From the NCBI GenBank assembly GCA_035235625.1, contig CP141143.1:33589178-33653177 (forward strand): 64,000 nucleotides of DNA, read 5' to 3'. Below, piece after piece: positions 1-11,240 of this stretch (positions are counted from its first letter, which is position 1; each line of letters opens with the position of its first letter). Source of the DNA: Saururus chinensis (Eukaryota > Streptophyta > Magnoliopsida > Piperales > Saururaceae). The position numbers and the translations under genes are program-made. The notes beneath the pieces are model-generated. The model made no database searches and was not told the DNA's origin. It saw only the letters and a program-made list of their open reading frames with translations.

Positions 1-1629
1 CACATGCACACGCGGCCCAAAGGGGCGGGGGAGAGGGCTGAAAGGAGACGACTCAAGGCCCACAAAAGCCAACAGGGCTAAGGCCCTAATGGTGGCCAAT
101 CTAAGTGGCGATATCGCTGATCGCCACCCACAACCAATACCCATGGTGCAGGCGGCTGTGCATCTTGCACGGTATAGGGCATGGGGAGGGTTCAGGGTCG
201 AGCAAAGGCCACGAGGCCGTCACTGGCCAAGGCCTATGCAGGTGAACTCGTCCACCTTCAGTCAAGGTAAGTCATACAAATTCTTGCTAGAGGCCGTTCG
301 GTACCAACGGCGTAAAATGGGCAAGAAGGGTCAACGGGCAAATATGTCGGTGGGTGGAACTCATTGCGGCTACGGGCCACAAGGAAGGGCACAGGTCAGA
401 GGCAATCAAACAGTGCGAGGTAGGACCGTCTCTAGTCATTACTAGACTGAGGCGGAATCCTCGGTGGCCAATCGGCCACTACCGGCCAATGCCGATGGCG
501 TCAAAAGCCAACACAGAGGGGCTGATCGGGGAAAAATAAAACCAGGATAGGCCGGGCGGCTGCACCAGCTACATTCGGCCAGACTAGCTATCTAGAGGCC
601 TACTAGAGGTTGCCAGCACTTGGCTACTAAAAGTTCACCCAACCAAACCGATAACAGTGGAAAAACACTATTTTTAAAACGGAGGAAGAACTGCTGATGA
701 GCGGTGAAGCTCAGCCGGGGTGGAGGAGACAGTGCCGGACCAAGAGCGGCTGCCTACCTCCGCCTCAAGGTCAGGGCGGAGCCGAACCTGGGTCTGGTCG
801 GCCGTTGTCAGCCCACGATGGTGACTGAAATAGAGCACCAACGAAATGGAGCCCGGAACAGTGAAACAGGGAGGAGAGGCCGGAACTGTGCAGGCTGGGC
901 GAAGGCAAAATTGGGCCGGGAAAGGTCGCCAATCACCATCGTCGGACCAAGGCCAGGCCGGATGGAGGTCCGATCGGCCGCATCTCGCCACTGGCAGCCC
1001 CCAATTCGTCCAAACAGACGTCTGGCGAAAATAGGGCAGTGAGGGGGAAAGAGGGCAAGGCAGCGGAACGGAGGCCCACAGGGCCGGGAGGGGTGTCCTC
1101 CCACCGTCGCCGGCCCATGGCGGAGCCGTGGGCGGCCACGCAAGTGAAACAAAGAGGGGAGAGTCTAACCGGGGGAGGAGGCAGCGCGGCCGTGGGCGGC
1201 TGGGGTAGTGGCCCCTCGGCATCGTACCGCCGGTGCCTGTGCCAGCATCCTGCGGCCTGCCGACTGCCGACGGCGGCCGGGCACAAGGAACAGATGGGAA
1301 GGGGGGGCAGTGAACTGTTCACACAAATCCAGATCGGGCCCAGCCCGATCTTTTTATTATGTGCACTTTTTTTTCCCACTTACATCCCCAATGCACGCGT
1401 ACCTCATGTTTACGCGTTATCAGTCCAAAACTCGCATCGTAAGCGCGCAGTGAGGCCCGTGGCCAGCGTCTAAGCCCCACACCCAACTCTACGGGTATAA
1501 ATATAGGAAAAATATATAAATATACATACGCTGAAATGTCACATTTTTCTGCCGAAAATGACCATAAAAATAGCAGGAAAATTCCAAAAAAATCGTAGAA
1601 AAATCAGGGACCTTACCCAACGCTTTGAG
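1..1629. repeat. GC-rich repetitive DNA, no supported gene
   Basis: This stretch is clearly more GC-rich than the rest of the window up to about 1480 and then becomes AT-rich. Open frames exist on both strands and overlap each other, as expected from GC-rich DNA, and none shows a recognisable domain. The segment from about 1450 to 1615 (a 'gaggcccgtggccagcg' stretch, then 'cgtagaaaaatcagggac') resembles the LTR edge at 37020-37080. A gypsy LTR fragment is therefore the best guess. A TATA-like 'gtataaatata' lies near 1494. Confidence 0.45.
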
Positions 1630-1680
1630 CACTACTAGCGACGCTTAAAAGTGTCAATAAAATTCCTTTTTTTAGTAGTG
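1630..1680. repeat. 51-bp CACTA-like terminal remnant
   Basis: The segment begins CACTACTAGCGACGC and ends TTTTAGTAGTG, so CACTACTA and TAGTAGTG form an 8-bp terminal inverted repeat around only 51 bp. The 'tagcgacgctt' interior resembles subterminal repeats of CACTA-type elements and the repeats at 34816 onward. It is too short to be more than a deletion remnant. Confidence 0.35.
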
Positions 1681-1734
1681 TATTATTTGTTTATGAAGTT
1701 TCTGGATAAACACTTAAGCCAAATTATTTAATTA

Positions 1735-2564
1735 AGGCTATTATGAATTGGCCAACTCCTACCACTTGTATGAGGTATGATCTTTTCATGGTTTGAGCAG
1801 TTTTTATTGTCATTAGTACATTACAACTTCTATTACTGATTTATTGAAAAAGTGTGTGGCATACTCTTGTGGCGCTAATAAGGCTTTTTTTGAAATAATG
1901 GCTTGTTTGACTAGTGCGCTTTGCTTTGCCCTACCTAAGGGCAATTGTCTTTTTAAGCTTGATTATGATACTTCTAAGTTAGGTATTGGCGTTGTCCTTA
2001 GCCAAAAGAAGCAGCTCAGTGTGTTCTATAGTGAAATGTTAAGTGGTTATACACTAGAGATGTCGAAGGGTTGGTTCGGGCCCAACCCTTTCTACATATG
2101 GGGCTAGGCCTGGCCCTTTCTACATATGGGGTTGGGCTAGGCCTTAGCCTGATTGTGAACGGGCTGGGCTTTGCAACCTCTATTCTACATTTAACTATAG
2201 TGCTTAGGACCTTGAACTCCATGTTCTTATCAAAACCCTTGTATTTTGGTATCATATTCAAATATATTTTGTTCTGTCTTATGATCATGAGACAGTTAAG
2301 CACATTATTGGCTAATAAAAGTTGACTACTCGACATGACAAATGAATGAATTATTTACTAGAGGCTGATATAGATGCACCTAGTTCTGATCTTCTTAAGG
2401 ATGAGTTCCACAAAGATGTGAATTTTGGTCCTATCATTGTTGTACTAGAGGCTAACACTAAAATGGAATATTCTTTTATAGTTGGTTTCTTATTTAAAGG
2501 GAATTGTTTATACATCTCTAACACATCTCATCAGGCAAGATGCTTATATGGTATAACATTTTAG
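1735..2564 (+). pseudogene. Ty3/gypsy pol relic (RT end, RNase H, integrase start)
   Basis: Read in pieces on the plus strand, this matches Ty3/gypsy polyprotein order. Around 1742-1850 the frame gives an EV-stop-SFHGLSSFY stretch followed by ITDLLKK, the end of reverse transcriptase. At 1950-2030 it gives FKLDYDTSKLGIGVVLSQ, the start of RNase H with its DxS..GxG pattern. At 2270-2340 it gives SYDHETVKHIIG and then KLTTRHDK in the same register, typical of the RNase H tail. At 2346-2564 it gives DEFHKDVNFG and GFLFKGNCLYIS, resembling the integrase N-terminal region. Several in-frame stops, and an insertion at about 2055-2215 holding duplicated 'ctttctacatatggggc' units, show it is dead. It lies just outside the left arm of the polygalacturonase duplication. 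Confidence 0.8.
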
Positions 2565-3270
2565 GAGAAAGAAACCTATTGCTAGTGGATGTGAACATTT
2601 TGGAAAGAATCCATGGCGCATTCACTAGTGGATGTGAACCGATGGCACATTAATTAGTGGATGTGATGAAACTTGTGCTAGCATGTGCGCTATCCATTAG
2701 TGAAACATCACAAGTGGATTCCAGTTCCTAAATTTTAGCCCCCATTTTAAAGTCATCAAATAAGCTAGTTGACACCTCTGTGTACCATTCTAAATCCATA
2801 TGTGCCATGGTTATATATATAGAGAGAGAGATAGAAAACTACTAAAAAATGAAGTGAAAAAGAAGCCATACATTTCTTTATTAGAAATTTTACAATAATC
2901 CAGCCTAGGCTTTTCACAGCCTTTATTATACAATCCTTAAATTAATTAAAAATGGCAAACAATTTTTTACAACTAATAAAGAAAGCCACATTTTCTGGTT
3001 GGCCTTCATTTTCCCCCTAAAATACAGATTATTAAAAGAATTATCACATTCCAAAGTAAAAGAAAAGAGGAGTGAAGCAAGACATTTTCCATGAGATCTC
3101 ATGAACGTCCTTCAGCTTACCTCTGTAATATCTCCTTTCATAAATGAATACTGACAAGTATCCAACCAACACTTCAAACTAACCCGTAATTTGAAAAATA
3201 CAACTAATTGCTACGAGATTTACATGACACTACACAATATCAACAAATACATGAATAATTAGGGTCTCCT
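2565..3270. other. 3' flank of PG-A, shared with PG-B; no gene
   Basis: From about 2600 this strand is the reverse-complement counterpart of 17027-17720 downstream of PG-B. Landmarks include 'tagcatgtgcgctatcc' (2680s versus the complement of 17665-17685) and 'aagcctaggct' near 2905. It marks the outer end of the inverted duplication and holds the 3' UTR of PG-A. Three near-repeats of 'tagtggatgtga' lie at about 2582-2665, and a short TA/GA microsatellite lies at about 2812-2832. Confidence 0.7.
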
Positions 3271-5484
3271 TTAGAAACAAGGAGGTGGGACAATTGTCCC
3301 TGTTGTAAACCCTCCGACATTGACACACTTGCTTTTCACAGTTTTTCCTCTTGCTCCCACCAAATTAATATTCTGGAGTTGTATCCCACGACAAGGGACA
3401 CTCTTGCTGCAATCAAATGTTACGGCAACCTCTGATGCACTTGTTCCTTTGATGTTCTTGTACCCGACATTAGTGACCGCCACTGCTGTATCCTGCAACA
3501 TGCAAGAGGTTAGATTTTATTTCTCATCGACTGTAGATCATAAGGAGAAATGGTCAATTGCAATTACTTGTTCTGAACATGGTTTCTTGGAGTCACAATA
3601 GTTCTGATCTATGATAATCGGCCTCTCAACATTTTCCATAATAAGGTTGCTAAATTGTATATTGTTTGCATTTCCTGAACCCCCCTGCAAGACAAAGGTA
3701 AATAGTCGTGGATTAAGCTATGTTGCATTTGAAAAAAAATATGATCAAATAGATCTATCTATGTACATGCATCTGCATATCCATAAATACACATATTCCC
3801 ACATATCTGCAATTACCTGCCAGGTTTTGATTCTGACTCCATTTGTTGTTCCAATGAAATTAGCTCCATCTACTACTACATCTGAGACATGGGCTTCCGA
3901 CTTTCCCATCCCCAAGCTCCCAATGCTAAGTCCATCAAGACAAACAGGGAAAAACATAGAAATCAGGGAAGAAAGAGAGGGGAAGAGAGAGATAGACAGA
4001 AAAATAAATGTATGAAACGCCTAGAAGGTGTTTTTCACCTTATTCCATGCCCAGGTCCACATGTTATGCCTGTAGCTTTGACGTTTTTAGATCCACTTAC
4101 TATTGAAATGCAGTCATCGCCTTCACAAAAGTTGAAAATGTACAAAGATCAAACTTATCCTTTTGATATAATTAAGTGATGAAAACACAATTTGTTTTTG
4201 AATCCATCATTATATATGACTGAAAAGGCTTTGAGAAGCCGTTAATCACCCTACCGGTTCCGATGACACAGTTTTGTATGTTGATGCTTTGGGTACTTGT
4301 GACGTGAATTCCATCTGTGTTAGGGCTGTTTCCTGGTGCAGTAATGGTGAGACCGGAAGCCTGGACACTGGAACATTTATCAAAGGAAACCTGGATCTGA
4401 GGGCTGTCCTTGACCCTGAGGTTGCTCACCACAAGATTTTTGCATGAGCGAAACAGAAGAGCCTACATCAAATGGAAACCTTTATCGACTTCTTCAATTA
4501 TTTAACGAACTGAATGGCAAAGAAGTTAGCAAATGAAGATGATGAACGTACTGTTGGAGCATCTGTGCAAGCCTGCAGTATGACAAAGGCGTATTTTAAA
4601 AAGTTGGACAAATAATAACTAAGGAGATACTACTTTTATGAAAAAGAAGAATAAGATGATCAATTCACAGTGCTTACAAGAGATTTGTCTATCTTGCATG
4701 ATTTTTGCCACCATGTTGCTCCATTCCCATTAAGAGTTCCACCACCTTCAACAGTAAGGCCTTCAATATTGCTAAAGAGAATCCACTGATTTCTGTCATC
4801 TCCTTTCCAATCTGACATGTCAGTGGAGGCTGAAAGCGTTCCTTGGATCTTACCAAAAAAAAACAGTGTCATATTAGAACACCCATAAAACCTTAGACTG
4901 AGTTCAGTTGCAAATATATGCTGATATTAGGTGACTAATTGCTGGCAGGCTTACCATGACTTTAACACTAGATCTACATGGACCAGAAAAGGTTATTGGC
5001 TTTAGAAGGAATTTTTTGTTCTCAGGCACAGTTAAAACAGCTGGAGCATTTGCACAGGCATCAGCCCAAGCTCTCTGGAATGCCTGCGTGCCATTACAAA
5101 AGAGATGATACTTAGAGTTTCAAATATCAAACAATTAAACAAATTAAACTGGATGCAGCTTTCTAGATATTCTGTCTGTCTTTTTCCTGGGTGTGTTACC
5201 TTTGAAGCGTCTGTTCCATCACTTTTAGCTCCATAATTCTCCACATTAACTACTCGAGCACCCAAACGGATGACTTCATGCTCTAATGCCATGGCTGCCC
5301 CGAAGTCAAGGTTTAAATCATTGGCCTCAGTGAATGTGCCCATGAATGTGGGGTTGGTTGGCTGGCCAAAAGTGGAAGGTTGAGCGAGAGGATCAATAAA
5401 TAGTGGGTCCTCTGGAAAGCATAATGAAAGTGGACACAAACAGCACAATGCGAACAGAGGGAGCAACTGTCTTCTGGGAGCCAT
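3271..5484 (-). CDS. Polygalacturonase PG-A (GH28), nine exons, intact
   Basis: This is a secreted pectinase that hydrolyses alpha-1,4-galacturonosyl links of homogalacturonan in the cell wall (GH28; endo or exo mode not decided). Exons on the minus strand are 5484-5200, 5083-4955, 4848-4678, 4572-4552, 4462-4255, 4120-4039, 3925-3817, 3684-3568 and 3492-3271, giving 447 codons plus stop. All introns are GT-AG. Residues 1-22 ([15 protein letters not shown]...) form a signal peptide, followed by a roughly 50-residue pro-region. Active-site motifs are all present: NTDG (250-253), GDDC (272-275), GHG (295-297) and RIK (330-332). The start was chosen because it matches the PG-B start and begins the signal peptide. 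It is the inverted twin of PG-B, with no frameshift or stop. Expression cannot be read from sequence. Confidence 0.93.
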
Positions 5485-6600
5485 TTATGAAATCAGGGAA
5501 GGAACAACAAACCAAACTGATCTCAAGTGGGTACTTGATCTTTAGAGAAACGGTGGTGATATCATGACATGATGAGTATATATACATGTAAAAGGAGGGT
5601 CGGAGAGAGAAAGGGAGGCAGTGAGAATGGCTTTTACTCAACCAATGGCGGCTCTTGAGTTGGTTTCTCCATGATTCTAAGCAATGGATTTAGTTGAAAG
5701 AGATTGAGACGTAAGGATCTCTTGGGTGGTCAGTACAGACCTTCACACCCAACCTGTATCCTCTCCATCCTCATCAAAGGAGCAACGATAACAACACCGG
5801 CATTTACGATAATAATGACAATAACATTCATAGTTATGATGAAAATTAATTATAATGTGGACGCGTTCTAATTAGTTATAACGCACATGTAGTCGTGTAT
5901 ATTTTTCATGCATAACCTTTGATCCACCACGTGGCTGCTGTGAATAGGTTCTTGACACGAAAACTAAAGTCAAAATATTAAATAGCTAGCTCACGTGTCC
6001 AAACACATAGAAAGTATTAAAACGTGTTAGTGGACCTAGCTATGCAGGATGAAGCTTGTGCATAATAATTTCTCATGATACACAGAGTCATGTATCTTTT
6101 GTACGTTAGCCAATATAATGAGCTCCTCTTGACCCTGAATATTCAAGCTGTTCATCTGTTAGTAAAACATTATTTTGGATTGCATAATTGCATTGTGAAC
6201 TAGGAGTCCTTTAATTAGTTGTTAGGACTTGGAAGAAGTCTTGTTGTCTCATTGCCAAATGCGTCTTTTGTGATTTGTCAAAGGCGTTTTCTTTCTTTTG
6301 GACCCTTCGACATGGGATTTATGTGGCATGACACCAATTTGCATTATATGATTTGTGTGTCATTGAGTTCGATTTTGATCTCTCAATCGGTGTTACGATT
6401 GTTCAAAAGTTGCAATATTACCTTGGTTTTATCAAGAACAATTTAATCAAGTTATCGATAACCATGTTGAGCAAGCATGAAATAGTTGTGTTTAGATGAT
6501 CAAATAGGTATCATTCAATGAGAGTTGAAGAAAACATGAATGAATTTCATAGGTAATGACCAATTTAAATTAAGTTTGTGATTGGCAAGTGTGGCAGCAA
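5485..6600 (-). promoter_or_regulatory. PG-A promoter region with TATA box and two G-boxes
   Basis: A TATATATA box sits at 5577-5584, about 93 bp before the start codon; PG-B has the same box at 14624-14631. The stretch 5485-6030 aligns by eye, inverted, with 14171-14744, and 6190-6600 aligns with about 12240-12650. Two ACGT-core palindromes lie here, CCACGTGG (5927-5934) and CACGTG (5992-5997). In plants these bind bZIP and bHLH factors (established knowledge). The corresponding PG-B positions are not palindromic, so the two promoters may respond differently. Confidence 0.65.
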
Positions 6601-7156
6601 AAAACAATATGAGGGCTATAAGGGTTCCTACCAAACCCACCGCACTCCTATCTTGGGTGGCCACTGGCCATCTCTTCTAGCCTCCTCCCCCTCTTTTGAC
6701 CCTTTTGTCCATGGTGGGAGGGATAGGGTGACACTATAGGTCTTGGCAAAAGGTGTTGGTCGTTGGATGTTGGCTCTTATTGCTAGTTGTTGTTTGCTGG
6801 ACGTTGAAGATAAGAGGCTCTCTAAGCCGCCATCCAAGATCATAGCCTACAATCTAGTTAGCAATTGCGTCGTCCATATTTTTAAGATGGAAGCTATGCA
6901 GGAAGAATTATTCTCTCTTCTGAATTGGTTGTCGCATTGGAGCCATGGTGGCCTCTTCCTCCGGCATGAATTGGAAGAACCTTTTCTCTAAGGCTACTCC
7001 TTCTTTCCCCCTTCCCCACTACCCTGAACTTGTTTCCAAATCCTTCATGAAAATCCCTAGCAATCTCCTAAAAAGAGAAGCTTTACTATGACAACACTTG
7101 TTGGCTGGTACATTCTTGGCAAGCACCATTACTTCGTTTAGCCAAAGAACACACTT
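6601..7156. other. Unassigned sequence at the start of the loop
   Basis: This lies between the left duplication arm and the LINE ORF1 relic. A short plus-strand frame at 6743-6991 has no recognised domain. It may be the decayed N-terminal part of the ORF1 relic that follows, but that is inference from position only. Confidence 0.3.
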
Positions 7157-7960
7157 GTGAAGTGTTGGAACACGTACAACTTATTTCAAATGTATTATCT
7201 CATTGAAGGTTTTTTCCTTTTTAAATTCTCAAATGAACAAGAATGTGAAAAGGTGTTGAATTCAGTCATTTGGTCAATCGGTGTCCAACCATTAGTCCTA
7301 TTGAAGTGGCATCCTAGGTTCAAGCCAGTCACAGAAATTATCAAAACAATCTTAATTTGGGTGTGATTTCCCATCTTCCAATTCAATATTGGTCCAAAGA
7401 GTCTATGGATGATAACAAGTTTGTTGGATGTTTTGCTCCATGGAGATCCTCCAAAGTTGAAGAAATCATGGCTAATGTTTGCTCATCTTTGTTTTGAAGT
7501 TTCTCCAAATTTCACATTTCTAGATAATGTTGATATTGAATGCGATGATGGTTCCACCTTCCACCAAAAGGTCGAGTATAATTAGTGTCATGTGCTTTGC
7601 TCCAAATGCCAGACTTTTGATCACATAATGAAGACTTGCTCGGTTCGTGAGGAGTGGAGACTCATTACTAGTTAGCTTACTTCTATGAGAGCATCTTCTA
7701 ATTCAAGGAAGGAGATGAATCCATGTCAACCCCATCACAACAGGTGGACCAATCATCCAATTCAAGTGAGAGATACTCCTCATTCTTATCTCCATATGAG
7801 GTCCCCAACATCTAGTGATATCTTAGGGAGCAATCAATTTCAAATTTTGGCCAATCCAATTGAAGAGAACCCCACTATTGAAGAACTTCTACCTTTATAT
7901 CTACAAGATTCCATGATAGCATGCTGCAACTTTCTAGTGTAATTTGATGTAGTCTCCTAG
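7157..7960 (+). pseudogene. LINE ORF1-type relic (DUF4283 plus CCHC zinc knuckle)
   Basis: The plus-strand frame at 7190-7366 reads GFFLFKFSNEQECEKVL, then PLVLLKWHPRF and IKTILIWV. This is the conserved core of the DUF4283 domain found in plant LINE ORF1 proteins. After a stop in the same frame the match continues (FPIFQFNIGPKSL). It then reaches an intact CX2CX4HX4C knuckle at 7598-7639 (CSKC...H...C), which in this family follows DUF4283. The tail to about 7942 stays partly open. In-frame stops make it a pseudogene. The LINE ORF2 relic at 9715-11240 is on the opposite strand, so either the two halves come from different insertions or the locus was rearranged. Confidence 0.8.
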
Positions 7961-9709
7961 CTCTTGGTTTGTAGATACAGGCTTGGATTATATGGTTCGC
8001 CCCTAGCTCCTAGCTTGTGGGTAGCAGGGTTGCAAGCTTTTTCCAGGCTTCACCCCGCTTTTTGTTTACTACAATTTCAACTATAAAAAAAATTGATGTA
8101 GTCACGTAAGTGATCTATAGGCAAAAATGGAGAGAATTCTGGTGTCTATTTCATGATTTAAGATGTTGTTTTAAACACACATTGAAGTGATATAATTTTT
8201 TTTTGTTGTGGCCTTTGAACAACATATTGTTGTTGAGGATGTTTTTTAAAGAAATTTCCTTCGGTGATGGTCTTGACGGTCACTGGAGTTTTTTCTTACA
8301 AATTTAAAATCATTTAGCAGTGGTCTTGACTGTTGCTATAAGTCACAAAGGCATTGCTAAAAATATATTTTTAGCGATGGTCAATTTAGTCGTCACTATT
8401 GAAAGAACATATGTGTTATATGTAATGTTAATTAGCTAATTTTATTTGTCAAAACTATGTTTGAAACCTTGAGTATGTAATTAGTGTTCAAAATTTGATT
8501 AGATGTAGTTGTGGTCGAATATGGTTTGGAATTGATGGACTTAAAAAATAAGAGTATATATGTTCTTATAGATCAATACTAAAGATATTAATAGTTATAG
8601 AAGTTTATTGAGTATACATACTTATACAAAAGTCACTAGAAAAGTTGTAGAAGCGATTTTGAAACAATGTCATCGATCATTTGTTGGACACTACACAAAA
8701 GCAAATGATCGATTTCCAATTAAATCAATCCTTTGTAAAACTAAACTAAGAGTTTATCAATCGATCTCTTTGTGGACTAATCAATCGCTTAATGTATCAT
8801 GCCTTAAAGGAAATAGTAATCTATCGATCACTATTTGGAGCAATCGATCACTATTAGTTTTAGTTGTCTAAGTTAAGTTTTTCTAAAAGTGAATTCATTC
8901 CTAGTTAAAGTCAAAGAACTTGCTCAAATTTGAGACATATAAAGGCTTAGGTATAACGAATTTGAAAAGAGAAAAACCTAAAAAATATTAGGGAAAAAAG
9001 GAAAATCCTTTACTCATTGTTCCTAAAAAATCTATAAAAAACTTGAAGATCTTGTTCATGGTGGATTCAAGGTAATGCAAAACTAAAGTGCGAAGATCTT
9101 GTTCATGGTGTCTTGTAAGTTATATATCATTATAGTGCATTAATTTAGCCTTAGTTGAGGCTACCGTGGTTTTTTACCATAGTTGGGGTTTTTTACATAA
9201 AAATTCTTTTGTCATTGGGTGGAGTGCATGTTTGATTTAATGGTTTGATTTATCATGAATGACAATTAGAATTTAGGGTTTGTTTATTATGTATTTCGAT
9301 TCAAAATACATTATGTGGAAGTAACAGGGTTAGGAGTAATCTAGTGATCCACTATAATCATCTAGTTTAATTTTAAACTCTTAGCTACATCCTATTTTTT
9401 GCGACAGTAAGATCATTTTGGCCGTCACAATATCCTATTTTTTGCAATGGTACAAGCCATCACTGAAAACTTCCTTTCCACGACGGTTAATTGAGTCATC
9501 GTTCTATGGACTTTTAGCAACAGCTCAGTCATCACTAAGTATCATGTAGTAATCACTGAAGGTCTAAAGATGATGGCATGGTAGTTTTTTCAGCGATGTA
9601 GGTAATAGCGATGACCGACTAGCCATCTCTATTAGCTTTAGCCATGGCTAGTTCTAGCAATAGTGATGAATGTTGTCCGTCGCTATTGCCTAATTTTTTT
9701 GTAGTGGGC
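7961..9709. mobile_element. DNA-transposon relic with CACTA-like right end
   Basis: The right end at about 9690-9709 reads, on the minus strand, CACTACAAAAAAATTAGGC. That is a CACTA-type terminus followed by subterminal repeats of the form 'tagcgacgg' and 'gcgatgg' scattered over 9395-9680, and again at 8255-8395. A possible left end lies near 8077 ('caactataaaaaaaattg') but is degenerate, and no 3-bp target duplication is visible. No transposase frame is present. A SIRE-like LTR (8397-9380) is nested in the middle and splits the subterminal repeats. Confidence 0.5.
8397..9380 (+). repeat. SIRE-like Copia LTR, degraded, nested
   Basis: It begins 'aaagaacatatgtg' and keeps the order of landmarks in the LTR at 46038-47272: 'ttagctaatttta', 'ggaattgatggacttaaaaaata', 'tcttatagatcaata', 'gatcgat' motifs, the 'gtggttttttaccatagttggggtttt' region near 9170, and the end 'tctagtgatccact...taaactct'. 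No internal region or partner LTR lies next to it, so it is a solo or truncated LTR. It splits the CACTA-like relic. Confidence 0.75.
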
Positions 9710-9714
9710 AAAAT

Positions 9715-11240
9715 TTGTCAAAAGTGGTAATAACTTTTCCTTTAGGAATAAGAGTTAAGAATGTACAATTTAAACTCATGAACATTCTACCAAAAGAGAA
9801 AAAAATATAACAACCTTGTATAAATCATCTCCAATGATATCTTGATATCTAATAAAAAACTCCTTAGAATACCCATATGGGACTGAAGCTTTATTTGCTG
9901 AAGAGGAGAACATTGTTCGATAAACTTCTTCATAAGTAACCAAGGCAATTACCGAATTTGCCTAATCTCCACTAAGATGACCTTAATATGTGTAGTCCTC
10001 TTGGGAGATGCTAAGGTAGAAATGAAGAGACTGAAAGAAATCCGAAGCCTCCTTAGCAATGGTGCTAGCGATTTGTAGTTTATTGCCTACAAAATCCATG
10101 ACAAAGTGAATAGAATTATGAGAGGAATTCCTGGATGCAACAAAACAAAAAATATTTTGTACAATGATCCTTTTCTAATAACCATTTAACTCTGGGTTTT
10201 TTGTCTTAAAAAGAATTCTTATGTAGACATTTCTTTATTATAAAAAGCTAGAGCTTTAGATTCCTCCATAATATAAATATCATTCAAAGGATCATCCTTA
10301 AGTAGAAGTTGCCCGCGTTGAAATTCTTAACTTTATCTACTCTATTTTGAAAATTACCCAAATTATCTCTATTCCAAACTTGAACAACTTGTTTGAGGAG
10401 CTTTAATTTCCGAACAATAATAAACAAAGGATTGTCTTGAACTTCAAAGTTCAAAGTAGAAGAAACTAGTTCTCTAAATCCTTTCATACTCATCCAACAA
10501 TTAAAAAATCAAAAATATTTTTTCCTTAAATAAAAAGAGCATTAATATTAACTAATAAAGGGCTATGATCAAAAGCATATAGGAGTAGGCAGTGCAAAAC
10601 ACCCCTGGGTATTTGCTAATCCTGCCAATATTACAAAAACTCTGTCAATTTTCAAGACAATTCTCCTTTGACATGTGCTCTTATTAGACCATGTGAAATA
10701 TGAGTCCTATTTAACCTCTAACAAGCCAGCTTGATGAACACTTCTATTAACTCCAGAAAGAGAAGAAGAGGGGACATTAATACCTCAGAGTTTTCCCCCA
10801 TAAGAACACATAATTAAATTCCATAATAAAAAGTTAAGGATTAGAAGTGATTATAGATTGATGCTCAATCCAATTCCAAAGATTTCAATGATCGTGTAAG
10901 AAATTTTTTGCATAGACAAAGGTACTCTTGAAACAAAAAAAAAACAATCTCATGATGATATAATGTATGAACTAAGAACCCTCATCACTGTTCCTAATAG
11001 AATACAAAGAAGGATTTCAACCAATCTAAATTCTACTGGAGGCTAAAGACCGACCATTATCAATAAAATTCTAAGCTAAATTGATATGCATGTAAATATT
11101 ATTAGATTTAAACTCTTTAACCTGGGTCTCATTAAGACTCAAAATAATTCCTAATTATGGTGAGTTGAGATGCAACCTTATTTAGGTGATTTAATCTTAG
11201 AGTATTCCAAGAAACTAAACTCATTAGAAATATAAAGATG
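9715..11240 (-). pseudogene. LINE ORF2 relic (endonuclease and start of RT)
   Basis: Read on the minus strand in broken frames, this follows plant LINE ORF2 order. Near 11120 it gives LNETQVKEF, the catalytic-region motif of the APE-type endonuclease. Near 11030 it gives ASSRI-IG-NPSLYS (the GRIWIGWDP region). At 10683-10697 it gives FTWSN, followed by KIDRVF. At 10284-10493 an open frame gives PLFIIVRKLKLLKQVVQVWN (endonuclease-RT linker). At 9741-9765 it gives LTLIPKG (RT start, ITLIPK motif). Many stops and frameshifts make it inactive. RT is truncated beside the CACTA-like end at 9709, so that junction removed the rest of ORF2. Confidence 0.8.

Noticed and set aside
674..1473. Overlapping open frames on both strands (up to 182 codons) in the GC-rich left end
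   Set aside because: They overlap in several frames, show no domain, signal peptide or splice pattern, and the DNA resembles LTR material. GC-rich DNA gives long frames by chance.
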